Assembly (NCBI GenBank): GCA_022826515.1
Contig: JAJDUT010000057.1
Location: 73,953-137,952, forward strand
Length of the DNA: 64,000 bases
Origin: Candidatus Latescibacterota bacterium
GTDB lineage: Bacteria > Latescibacterota > UBA2968 > UBA8231
Reading direction: 5' to 3'
The first letter of the stretch is position 1. Each line of letters begins with the position of its first letter. Of the stretch, positions 33,506 through 41,580 are shown in pieces. A program made the position numbers and the translations under genes. The notes under the pieces are model-generated. The model was not told where the DNA came from, did no database searches, and saw nothing but the letters and a program-made list of their open reading frames with translations.

Positions 33506-34399
33506 TCACGAAGTCAGCGCGTGGCGCAACGCGCCCTCCAATTCGGGATACGCAAACTCAAAACCCGCTTCCAACAACCGCGTCGGCCGCACTCGCTGGC
33601 TGGCCAACAATCCCTCCTCGGCCAACTCGCCCAAGACCAGCTTGGCGGCAAACGCCGGCAGCGGCAACAGCGTCGGCCGCCGCAACACGCGCCCCAATGT
33701 CCGCGTCAGTTCGGCGTTAGTCACCGACTGTGGCGCGGTCAGGTTCACCGGCCCGTGCAAGGCGTCGTTTTCCACGGCATAAATCAGCGCCGCCACCGCG
33801 TCTTCCAAGCTAATCCAGCTAACGTACTGCCGCCCGTCGCCAATTTTGCCACCCATCCCCAAGCGGAAAGGCAACAGCATCTTGGCCAGCGCTCCACCCC
33901 GGCGACTCAAGACGATCCCCAAGCGAGCCTGCACGACGCGGATCCCAGCCTCGGCGGCTACGGCGCTCGCCCCTTCCCACACCCGACCCAATTCGGCCAA
34001 AAACCCCTCGCCGGTGTCGCTTTCTTCGTCTAACTCCTCGTCGTGCCGATGGCCGTAAATGCCGACGGCCGATGCGCAGACCAGCACCCTCGGCGGCGCG
34101 GCCAACCCCGCCAAGCGCGCAGCGAGTAGCTGGGTCGTCTGCACTCGGCTCTGGCGCAACTGCTCCTTGACGGTGGCAGTCCAGCGCCCGGCAGCTATGC
34201 TCCGCCCCCCTAAATGCACGACCGCTTCTATCCTCTCCAGCGCCTCTTGTTCCAGTTCGCCGGCCTCTGGATCCCAGCGCAACTCCCCTTGCTCAGGCTG
34301 CCGCCGCACCAAGCGCACCACTTCGTGCCCCTCGCGCTCCAACCGGCTGCAGAGCGCCGTGCCGATCAAGCCGCTGCTACCTGCTACCAATATCTTCAC
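33506..34399 (-). CDS. TIGR01777-type NAD-dependent epimerase/cell-division inhibitor-like protein
   Basis: This short-chain-dehydrogenase-like protein of 297 residues starts KILVAGSSGLIGTALC (nucleotide-binding GxxGxxG). VVHLGGRSIAAGRW, CASAVGIYGHR and VNLTAPQSVTNAELT follow as in the TIGR01777 family (YfcH type). The classical Tyr-x-x-x-Lys is replaced by this family's own pattern. Substrate unknown. It begins at a GTG with an AGGAGG ribosome site. A 252-base gap with an inverted repeat lies upstream. Confidence 0.85.
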   Translation of the reverse strand: MKILVAGSSGLIGTALCSRLEREGHEVVRLVRRQPEQGELRWDPEAGELEQEALERIEAVVHLGGRSIAAGRWTATVKEQLRQSRVQTTQLLAARLAGLAAPPRVLVCASAVGIYGHRHDEELDEESDTGEGFLAELGRVWEGASAVAAEAGIRVVQARLGIVLSRRGGALAKMLLPFRLGMGGKIGDGRQYVSWISLEDAVAALIYAVENDALHGPVNLTAPQSVTNAELTRTLGRVLRRPTLLPLPAFAAKLVLGELAEEGLLASQRVRPTRLLEAGFEFAYPELEGALRHALTS

Positions 34400-34467
34400 T
34401 AGCCAATCCTCCTAGAAAAATCGAAGAATCCGTTGCTACTAAATGCTCGGCACAAGGCCGACAGTCC

Positions 34468-34544
34468 GTAGTGTCTCAGTTTGAAATTTCCAGTCTTCTG
34501 ATAAAGGAGAACAACATCCGAAAAAATTCAAATTGAGACACTAC
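34468..34544. repeat. Imperfect inverted repeat, transposon-end-like
   Basis: GTAGTGTCTCAGTTTGAA (from 34468) is repeated inverted at 34524-34544 as TTCAAATTGAGACACTAC, with one or two mismatches and 34 bases between. It lies in a gene-free gap that otherwise holds nothing I recognise. It may be a small non-autonomous mobile element or a structured regulatory RNA. Confidence 0.5.
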
Positions 34545-34651
34545 CGCACGCGGTGGCAAGGCGACAGTGCAATCGCTGGACGTATGGCAGATGGGGGCAA
34601 TCTGGCCTATTGAATAGGGTCGTTTCGCGGTTTTAGTTACGGAATGCTGAA

Positions 34652-36007
34652 CTAAGCCGGCACCCAGCCCTTTTGCCGCAGTTCCGCTTCCAGCAATCCC
34701 AAACACTCGTCGATGATAGCCAAGGACTCGTCGAGCTGTTCTTGCGTAATGATCAATGGCGGGTAAAAGCGCAAATCGTCGCCCTCAATCCAATCGGCTC
34801 CTCCGCTGGCACCCGAAATAGCCAACCCCCGTTCCAAGGTCAGTTGAGGCACGCGCCGCGACACACCCCACTCGGCGGGAAAGGGCTTGCGGCTGCGGCG
34901 ATCCTGGACCAGTTCAATGCCCAGCATCAGGCCCTTGCCGCGCACTTGGCCGACGCAAGCGTGGCGCGTCAGGCCCTGGGCCTTTTCCTGTAAATAGTCC
35001 CCAACTTGGTCGGCATGTTCCACGATGCCTTCTTCTTTCAACAGTTCCAGCACGGCCAAGCCAGCGCGCATAGACACGGGGTTATTGACATAGGTAAAAA
35101 CGTGCGGCAGAGCTTGACCGCTGCGCGTGAGATCCCGCCGCATCTGTTCGCTCAGCAACACACCCCCCAAGGGCGCGTACCCGCTGCTGGCCCCTTTGCC
35201 AAAAACGATCATATCGGGCACCACATCCCAGTGCTCAATGGCAAAGAGCTTGCCGGTGCGGCCAAAGCCGGTGATGATCTCATCGGCGATAAAGAGGACA
35301 TCGTGTTCGTCGCAGATCTGGCGAATGAGAGGGTAGTAATCGGGCGGCGGTACCCCGGCGGCGATCCCGGCCATGACCACCGGCTCAGCGATAAAAGCGG
35401 CGATGTTGTCGGCCCCGACCTCGCGGATGGTCTCTTCTAACTGGCGGGCACAGGTCAAATTGCAGCGCTCTTCGCAACCAGCAAAAGCGCAGCGATAGGG
35501 ATAGCACGAGGCAATGTGCGGAAAAGTCGGCAGATACGGCTCAAAAGGAGCCCGCAATCCCGGCATCCCAGTAGCAGCCAAGGCACCCAAGGTAGCGCCG
35601 TGATATCCGCGCCAGCGGCCAATAATCTGGTGCTTTTGCGCCTGCCCCCGCTGCACATGGTACAAGCGGGCCAGTTTAATGGCCGTCTCCACGCCTTCAG
35701 AACCACCCGAGACAAAGTACGCGTGGTTCAAATCCCCGGGAGCCAGTTCGGCCAAGCGGCGGGCGTACTCAAGAGCCGGTGGGTTAGTAAAAAACGTCGA
35801 AAAACAATAGGCCAACTCCCGCCCCTGGGCGGCCATAGCCTCGACGATGGCGTGGCGACCGTGGCCTAAAGTGACGTTGCCAGCCCCGGCCGTACCGTCG
35901 ATATAGCGATTGCCAGCCTCGTCGTACAAGTAAATCCCCTCGCCCTTGACGAGAACCGGGTAGGTGTAGTGCGGGTCGCGGTGGAGAAGCGCTGGGTTGG
36001 TAGTCAT
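34652..36007 (-). CDS. Class III PLP-dependent aminotransferase
   Basis: A 451-residue enzyme of the class that moves amino groups from omega positions or forms glutamate-1-semialdehyde. Visible are EAGNRYIDGTAGAGNVTLGH, VSGGSEGVETAIKLARLY, GRWRGYHGATLGALAATG, LFIADEIITGFGRTGKLFA (the PLP Asp) and VFGKGASSGYAPLGGVLL with Lys binding PLP. I begin at the ATG at 36007 (MTTNPALL), because an upstream start would overlap the antitoxin gene. A CysxxxxxCys stretch (CAFAGCEERCNLTC) is an unusual insertion near residue 180. Substrate uncertain. Confidence 0.88.
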   Translation of the reverse strand: MTTNPALLHRDPHYTYPVLVKGEGIYLYDEAGNRYIDGTAGAGNVTLGHGRHAIVEAMAAQGRELAYCFSTFFTNPPALEYARRLAELAPGDLNHAYFVSGGSEGVETAIKLARLYHVQRGQAQKHQIIGRWRGYHGATLGALAATGMPGLRAPFEPYLPTFPHIASCYPYRCAFAGCEERCNLTCARQLEETIREVGADNIAAFIAEPVVMAGIAAGVPPPDYYPLIRQICDEHDVLFIADEIITGFGRTGKLFAIEHWDVVPDMIVFGKGASSGYAPLGGVLLSEQMRRDLTRSGQALPHVFTYVNNPVSMRAGLAVLELLKEEGIVEHADQVGDYLQEKAQGLTRHACVGQVRGKGLMLGIELVQDRRSRKPFPAEWGVSRRVPQLTLERGLAISGASGGADWIEGDDLRFYPPLIITQEQLDESLAIIDECLGLLEAELRQKGWVPA

Positions 36008-36017
36008 GGATTCTATC

Positions 36018-36218
36018 TCAGCGCTTCCACTCGATTTCTTCCACCGCTTGCTCAAAGGGAATCGCCTCATCGTCTCTTGACTTAGCTTGGTCATAAGCCC
36101 GAATCGATTCTAGTTCTTCCAGCTCTTCCAGCAGCTTTTGGTAGGCACCGATTTCGAGCACCACGCTGACGCGCTGACCATTTTCGTCGATGATATACTG
36201 CTCTTTGACAGGTAGCAT
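36018..36218 (-). CDS. Orphan antitoxin-like protein
   Basis: A 66-residue acidic protein, MLPVKEQYIIDENGQRVSVV followed by a LEELEELESI helix and a charged tail. The start resembles Phd/YefM- or prevent-host-death-like antitoxins and small antitoxins of RelE-type toxins. No toxin gene follows: the next gene, 10 bases later, is the class III aminotransferase. I choose the ATG at 36218; the longer frame is preceded by an inverted repeat. Autoregulation through that repeat is possible. Confidence 0.5.
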   Translation of the reverse strand: MLPVKEQYIIDENGQRVSVVLEIGAYQKLLEELEELESIRAYDQAKSRDDEAIPFEQAVEEIEWKR

Positions 36219-36254
36219 AGTGTAGGCTCCCTTCCTCAGATTTCGTTTCAAAGT

Positions 36255-36327
36255 TATAGCGACCGCAAAACGGATTCTCACATTTTATAAGAGTCAAAAA
36301 CTCAGGATTTGTTTTGCGGTCGCTATA
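36255..36327. repeat. Perfect 17-bp inverted repeat
   Basis: TATAGCGACCGCAAAAC (36255-36271) returns as its exact reverse complement at 36311-36327, separated by 39 bases that include a GAGT/ACTC mini-hairpin. Partial similarity continues outside each arm. It lies directly upstream of the orphan antitoxin-like gene. It could be an operator, a terminator for the aminotransferase gene to its right, or the ends of a miniature mobile element. Confidence 0.6.
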
Positions 36328-36397
36328 TTTGGAATAATCTACGGAAAAGGGCTGATTTCAGCGATATAAGCCTCGTTCTGCGGCGGCGGCGGTCCTT

Positions 36398-37501
36398 TTA
36401 TCCATCCTCGTCTAATTTCGGCAACACCTCGCGCAACACCTCCGCAAAGGCTTGCCGCTCGGTAGCCGGTCCCACAGTCAATCGGATGCAGCGGTCGAGC
36501 GGAGCCACGCCCGGCATCCGCACAAAAACCCCGTGCTGCAAAAGCACCTGCATCAGACGCCGCGCACGCTCGCCACTGCCCACGTCGAGCGCCACGAAAT
36601 TAGTCGCCGAGGGCACCGTTTTCAGCCCCAACTCTGCTGCCAGCGACGCGTACTCCCGCCGACCTTCCTCCACTTGCCGCACCACCGAGCGCACAAACTC
36701 GTCGTCGCCCAGCGAAGCAAGCGCCCCAGCCTGGGCAATGCGATTGACGCCAAAGTGATTGCGCACCTTGTCGAGCGCGGCCACCACATCGCGGTGCGCC
36801 AGCGCGTAGCCGACCCTAGCTCCGGCCATGCCGTGCGACTTGGAAAACGTCCGTAGCCGCACCACCTGTGCCCGTTCCGTGTCCAGCGGCAAGTGCGCAT
36901 CTGCGGGAGCGAAGTCGCTGTACGCCTCGTCGAGCAGCAACACACAATCCGACGGCAACTCCGCGATAAAATCCCGCAGCTCGTCGGCCCGCTGATAGGT
37001 GCCCATGGGATTGTCGGGATTGGCCACGTAGATCAGCTTGGGACGCACTTCCCGAGTCTTGTCCAACAGGGCTGGCAAATCCTCCCGATCCGCGCGATAG
37101 GGCACCTTGTGCAACACCGCCCCGTGCCCCTCGACGTGGTAGTTGAACGTAGGATAGGCCCCCAGCGATGTCACCACCGCGTCACCCGGCTCGGCAAAAA
37201 GGCGCACCAAAAGCCCCAACAGTTCGTCAATCCCCGCACCCAAGGCGACCTCTTCCCGCGCCACCCCATGCCGCACCGCCAGCGCCGAGCGCAACTCGTA
37301 TCCCTCCGGGTCGTTGTACCAATGCACTTGATCCACCGCCTCCACCATGGCCTGCCGCGCCTTCGGCGAAATCCCGAAATTGCTCTCATTGGCCCCAACC
37401 CGCAGAACAAGCGGCTGTCCCTGCTCCCTCTCCAACGCCTCGGGCGGCACAAAGGGAACGGTCGGCGGCAGGGCGCGGACGATGCGCGTAAACGGCAGCA
37501 C
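36398..37501 (-). CDS. HisC-like PLP-dependent aminotransferase
   Basis: This 367-residue fold-type I aminotransferase is of the histidinol-phosphate type. VLRVGANESNFG, LGAGIDELLGLLVRLF, YVANPDNPMGTY, LLLDEAYSDFAP (PLP Asp) and TFSKSHGMAGARVGYAL with the PLP Lys are all present. It starts at a GTG, three bases after the stop of the 2-oxoglutarate dioxygenase gene, so the two are coupled. No other histidine genes are near, so it may serve a dedicated pathway with the oxygenase rather than histidine synthesis. Confidence 0.85.
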   Translation of the reverse strand: MLPFTRIVRALPPTVPFVPPEALEREQGQPLVLRVGANESNFGISPKARQAMVEAVDQVHWYNDPEGYELRSALAVRHGVAREEVALGAGIDELLGLLVRLFAEPGDAVVTSLGAYPTFNYHVEGHGAVLHKVPYRADREDLPALLDKTREVRPKLIYVANPDNPMGTYQRADELRDFIAELPSDCVLLLDEAYSDFAPADAHLPLDTERAQVVRLRTFSKSHGMAGARVGYALAHRDVVAALDKVRNHFGVNRIAQAGALASLGDDEFVRSVVRQVEEGRREYASLAAELGLKTVPSATNFVALDVGSGERARRLMQVLLQHGVFVRMPGVAPLDRCIRLTVGPATERQAFAEVLREVLPKLDEDG

Positions 37502-37504
37502 GGG

Positions 37505-38332
37505 TTAAGACCACACGTAGATTTCTTCGTCGTCTTCGGCATAGCCAATGAAGACGGCGAGCACCACCCGCGGATCGTCCCCCTGCACCGCAGGAACCTC
37601 GTGGATGCAGCGAGTGTTAAAGAAATACAAATCGCCCGGCTCAAGCGCGACCTCGCAGTGCTCCACGCCCCGCGCAGCCGCATACTCGTGAAAGCGGCCC
37701 TCGGCAATATACGGCTGTATCTCCTCGGTCCACAGACAGCGATGCAACACAGCCTGCACCCCAGGCCCCGCAGAATCCGCGTTCTGCACGCACAGCACGC
37801 CGGCAAATTGGTGAGTAAAGCGCGCTACCTCGTAGTTGAACCGCTTTTCGCGCAGGACTACGTGGTCGATGTGCGGACTATAGGAGTGAGTCTCGTAGTG
37901 GATGCGAAAGATAGCCGGGCCGTACAAGCGCCCGTCGCGCTCGCGCGCCGTCTTAACCTCCTTGTCGGACGCCAACGCCTGCAAGTGCCGATAGAGCAGT
38001 TGCACCGGATCGAGCAAACCCTCGAAAAGAGTGGCAAAAAGCGCGTGCGTCTCCTCCGCATCCGCTAAGAATGCCTCTTGGTCGCCGCCTAGGTTGCCAA
38101 GACTAGTGCCAATGTCGATGCGCGTGCGCTCGTCGCCCGAAGCGCGCAGCAACCCACGCTCGTCAAAGCGCTCTATCAGCCGCTGACAATCGGCTGGCGT
38201 GCAGACTTGGGGCAGCAGGATCGCCGGTATCTCCGCCCGAGCCAAGGCACCAAGCGGGTCGGTGCACTCGTCCGGCCCCACGGGCCGCCACAATGCACTC
38301 GCGGCGTTTTCTTCGTACGTTGTTCTCTGCAA
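37505..38332 (-). CDS. 2-oxoglutarate/Fe(II)-type dioxygenase (PhyH/prolyl-hydroxylase-like)
   Basis: The 275-residue protein has SPHIDHVVLREKRFNYEVA (His-x-Asp), YFFNTRCIHEVPAVQ (distal His) and DPRVVLAVFIGY (Arg for 2-oxoglutarate). This fits a double-stranded beta-helix oxygenase. I choose a TTG at 38332, since it follows AGGAG by seven bases; an upstream frame would overlap the divergent membrane-protein gene. It precedes a HisC-like aminotransferase by three bases, so both may act on one amino acid or amine. The target is unknown. Confidence 0.75.
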   Translation of the reverse strand: MQRTTYEENAASALWRPVGPDECTDPLGALARAEIPAILLPQVCTPADCQRLIERFDERGLLRASGDERTRIDIGTSLGNLGGDQEAFLADAEETHALFATLFEGLLDPVQLLYRHLQALASDKEVKTARERDGRLYGPAIFRIHYETHSYSPHIDHVVLREKRFNYEVARFTHQFAGVLCVQNADSAGPGVQAVLHRCLWTEEIQPYIAEGRFHEYAAARGVEHCEVALEPGDLYFFNTRCIHEVPAVQGDDPRVVLAVFIGYAEDDEEIYVWS

Positions 38333-38345
38333 AGCGAAAACTCCT

Positions 38346-39359
38346 ATGGATAGCGTTACGCAAATCGCACTCGGCGCGGCCGTCGGCGAAAAGGTCTTAG
38401 GCAAAAAGGTTGGCAACAAAGCCCCCCTGTGGGGCGCGGCCTTGGGCATCCTCCCAGACCTCGACGTGTTGGGCGCGGCCTTTCTGTCGGGGACCGACCA
38501 ATTGGGCTTTCACCGCTGGGTGTCGCACTCCCTGCTCTTTGCGGTCGGCGGCGGCCTCGGAGTCGGCTGGGCGCTGTCTAAGCTACACCGCGACGCGCGC
38601 TGGCGCGAGTGGTCCGCGCTGGCGTTCTGGGCAATTCTCACGCATGCCCTCCTCGACTGCTTCACTGGGTACGGCACCCAGTTGTTCAGTCCGTTCAGCA
38701 ATTACCCGGTCGCCTTCGGTTCCATCTTCGTCATAGACCCGCTCTATACTCTGCCTTTAGCCATCGGCCTCATCGCCGCTCTATTTCAACGGCAACTGCA
38801 CTGGAGACGGCGGCTCAACACGTTGGGCCTATGCGTGAGCACGGCGTACTTGCTCACTACCGCCGCAATCTGCCTACACGTCCGCAGCACCTTTGCCCAA
38901 GCTCTAGACGACCAAGGCATTGCCTACGAGCGCCTGCACGTCGTGCCGACCCCGTTCAACGCCGTGCTGTGGTCGGGCTTGGCTGGCGCAGACGACCACC
39001 TGTGGGCCGGGCTACACTCCCTACTCGACTCCGACTCGGCGATCCGCTTCCGCCGCATCAAGCGCAACACCTACCTCATCGCCTCCCGCCGCGACGACCC
39101 ACCAATCCAGCGCCTATTCTGGTTTTCTCGCGGGTACTATCGAGTGGAGCGCCGCGACGACGAACTCTACTTCTACGACCTGCGCTTTGGCCGCTCCGAT
39201 TTCTATCTCGATTCCACCGGCACCTATATCTTCACGTTCCGCCTGTTGCCGGATCCATCCCATCCCGAGCGCATCGCCGATCTCCAGCGCATCAACAACC
39301 CATCCGAGCTCACCTACCAAGCCCTCAAGCGGCTCTGGCACCGTCTACTCGGCAACTAA
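38346..39359 (+). CDS. YdjM/DUF457-family membrane-bound metal-dependent hydrolase
   Basis: The 337-residue protein starts MDSVTQIALGAAVGEKVLG and then LWGAALGILPDLDVLG and WVSHSLLFAVGGGLG. The Asp and His clusters are the metal ligands of the YdjM family (membrane-bound metal hydrolases). HALLDCFTGYGTQLFSPF adds more, and at least four membrane helices are visible. The last 120 residues form a soluble tail. The start lies 13 bases from the divergent oxygenase start, so promoters must overlap both genes. Function unproven. Confidence 0.85.
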   Translation: MDSVTQIALGAAVGEKVLGKKVGNKAPLWGAALGILPDLDVLGAAFLSGTDQLGFHRWVSHSLLFAVGGGLGVGWALSKLHRDARWREWSALAFWAILTHALLDCFTGYGTQLFSPFSNYPVAFGSIFVIDPLYTLPLAIGLIAALFQRQLHWRRRLNTLGLCVSTAYLLTTAAICLHVRSTFAQALDDQGIAYERLHVVPTPFNAVLWSGLAGADDHLWAGLHSLLDSDSAIRFRRIKRNTYLIASRRDDPPIQRLFWFSRGYYRVERRDDELYFYDLRFGRSDFYLDSTGTYIFTFRLLPDPSHPERIADLQRINNPSELTYQALKRLWHRLLGN

Positions 39360-39410
39360 TCCTCCTTAGCCTGCTCCCACTCCCCCATTCCTAATTCCTA
39401 ATTCCCAATT

Positions 39411-40622
39411 CTAAAGCCCCCACGCCTGATCGACATCGCGCTGGTACGCATCGACCTTGCCCGCCAGCACATCGGCGACCTGTACCACCTGCCCAGAGTG
39501 ACCGGATTCGTAGATAGCCTCGCTGACGGCCTTGCTGCGCAAACCTTCCTCCGCGTCGATTTCCACCGGCCGCCCCTCACTCAACGCGTCGATAAAATCC
39601 CACAACTCCAGCGTCACCCCGCCGGTGATCCCATACGGAAAAAGCTCGTCCTTTTCCTCCGCGCTCAGGGTCGCCAAATACATTTCCTGCAGCTCGGACA
39701 TACTATGCGTGGTACCATCGGCGAGCTGGCACTCGCCATTGGCCTGAAAGGCAGCCGGATGGAAGATGTCCGTGTCGATGATTGACCCCTTCTCGCCGCT
39801 CAGCGTTAGTTGGGTAAAGCCCTTGCCCGGCGCGCTGACCGTCCACGACCACGTGCCGATCAAGCCGCTTTGGAAGTTGAATATGCTAGTCCAAAAATCC
39901 TCGGACGCGCTATTGACGATTTCCTCGCCTTGGCGATGGAGGCGCGGGTAGATCTGCTCAACCCGAGCGTACACGCTGTCGATCTCGCCGAACCAATAGC
40001 GCATGGTGTCAACCCAGTGCGCCCCGCTGTCCATGACCATGCCGCAGCCGCCCAGCTTGCGATCAATGCGCCAGTGCCAATTGGGCACTTCTGCTGGATC
40101 GCGCCACCCCGCCTGCACGGCCCACCACATTTTCGGCGCACCCAACAGGCCGTCGTTAAAGGCCCAGTGAATCGTGCGCTGGCCCAAGGCGCGGCGGCAC
40201 TGCTCGGCCGTGGCAGCGACTCTCCCACAACGCTGCGCCGTCTGCGCGATCTTCTTCGAGGCCCGCACCGTGACGCCAATCGGCTTTTCGACCAACACAT
40301 TAACCCCACCTTCCAGCAGTTCGCAGGCCAGCACGTGATGCAAGCCGTGCGGGCTGCATATATCGGCCCCATCGAGTGCGTCTTCTCCGGCGAGCAGTTC
40401 GGCCACGCTCGCATAAGCATTGACCTCCCAGCCGGCGAACGCGTTAATACGCGCAGCAAAATCCTCGGCGCGCGCCGACACCTCATCTACAGCCGCGACA
40501 ATGCGGAACCGCGTCTCACCCTTTTCCAACAGCTCTTCGTACCCCCGCAAATGCGCCCCGGCCATACCGCCGCAACCCACCATCGCCAATCGGACGACCT
40601 CGCCCTTCTTAGTTTTGCTCAT
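39411..40622 (-). CDS. Gfo/Idh/MocA-family oxidoreductase
   Basis: A 403-residue member with LAMVGCGGMAGAHLRGYEE as the nucleotide-binding start and NVLVEKPIGVTVRASKK supplying the EKP Lys. SGAHWVDTMRYWFG follows in the C-terminal part. It starts at 40622 with a GGAGG ribosome site. The bases just downstream (39361-39410) contain the palindromic CCTAATTCCTAATTCCCAAT stretch common near gene ends. Substrate unknown; sugar or sugar-acid likely. It is the third of four such proteins in the window. Confidence 0.87.
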   Translation of the reverse strand: MSKTKKGEVVRLAMVGCGGMAGAHLRGYEELLEKGETRFRIVAAVDEVSARAEDFAARINAFAGWEVNAYASVAELLAGEDALDGADICSPHGLHHVLACELLEGGVNVLVEKPIGVTVRASKKIAQTAQRCGRVAATAEQCRRALGQRTIHWAFNDGLLGAPKMWWAVQAGWRDPAEVPNWHWRIDRKLGGCGMVMDSGAHWVDTMRYWFGEIDSVYARVEQIYPRLHRQGEEIVNSASEDFWTSIFNFQSGLIGTWSWTVSAPGKGFTQLTLSGEKGSIIDTDIFHPAAFQANGECQLADGTTHSMSELQEMYLATLSAEEKDELFPYGITGGVTLELWDFIDALSEGRPVEIDAEEGLRSKAVSEAIYESGHSGQVVQVADVLAGKVDAYQRDVDQAWGL

Positions 40623-40703
40623 CTCTACCTCCACAGGTTGGTTTTGTGGTAGGGGCAACCGGCCGGTCGCCCCTACGTAACGTCATACATAAAATTCCCT
40701 CCA

Positions 40704-41531
40704 TCACCACCCCAGCACCTCCGTCAAAAACGCCTCCACCCCAGCTTCATACGTGGCCGCATCCTCGCTAAAGGCCGAACTGTGACCACCTCGCATCACG
40801 GTAAACGCCTTGGGCTGGCTAGCGGCCTCGTATAGCCGCTGGCCGTGCGCGAATACAATAAACTTGTCGTCGCGGCTGTGGCTTATCAGCACCGGGCATT
40901 GCACCTGCTTTAGGTACTCCAGCGTGGGATACTCGTAGCGGGCGAGCAAGCCGACCGGAAAAATCGGATACAGATCTCGACCCAACTCGGGTATAGAAGT
41001 AAAGGTCTCCTCCAAGAACAAGGCGGCCGGCGTCTTGTCTCGCGCCAGCCGCGCGGCGATTGGCCCGCCCAGCGAGCGGCCGATAACCGCGATCTGATCC
41101 GGGGCTAGCCCAGCCTCCTGCACCAAGTAGTTCCAAGCCGCCTCAGCATCGCGGTGCGTACCTTCCTCAGAGGGCGTGCCCTCGCTCTGGCCATAGCCGC
41201 GATAATCAAACAGCAGAATCCCCAAACCCAACCGATGTGCATCTTGGGCCACGGCGAGCAGATGCGATATGTTGCCCGCATTGCCGTGGCAAAAAAGCAC
41301 CGTTCCTCGCGCGCCTGCCAACGGCAGGTACCACCCATTCAGCCGCACTCCGTCACTGGCGACCAACGCGACTTCCTCGTAGTACATCCCCACCGCGGCC
41401 GGCGTAACTTTGATGCGAGCACTCGGCACATAGATGAATTTTTCCTGAAAAAAATAGAGATAGGCCGCGGCCAGAATGTAGCCCACCACAGCCAGCACGG
41501 CGATTCCCAGCACAAGGCGTCCCATAAACAT
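40704..41531 (-). CDS. Membrane-anchored alpha/beta hydrolase (Bem46-like)
   Basis: The protein of about 275 residues has an N-terminal membrane helix (RLVLGIAVLAVVGYILAAAY), so the catalytic domain probably lies outside the cytoplasm. The domain shows GTVLFCHGNAGNISH for the oxyanion hole, IGRSLGGPIAARLA for the nucleophile Ser, SHSRDDKFI for Asp and MRGGHSSAF for His: a full triad. The start is chosen at ATG 41531; a TTG nine bases upstream and an ATG six bases downstream are equally possible, as no clear ribosome site is present. Substrate unknown. Confidence 0.82.
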   Translation of the reverse strand: MFMGRLVLGIAVLAVVGYILAAAYLYFFQEKFIYVPSARIKVTPAAVGMYYEEVALVASDGVRLNGWYLPLAGARGTVLFCHGNAGNISHLLAVAQDAHRLGLGILLFDYRGYGQSEGTPSEEGTHRDAEAAWNYLVQEAGLAPDQIAVIGRSLGGPIAARLARDKTPAALFLEETFTSIPELGRDLYPIFPVGLLARYEYPTLEYLKQVQCPVLISHSRDDKFIVFAHGQRLYEAASQPKAFTVMRGGHSSAFSEDAATYEAGVEAFLTEVLGW

Positions 41532-41580
41532 AGCGTCCAAGTTGATTTACGCAGTCGGTAAAAGTACTTTGCAATATACC

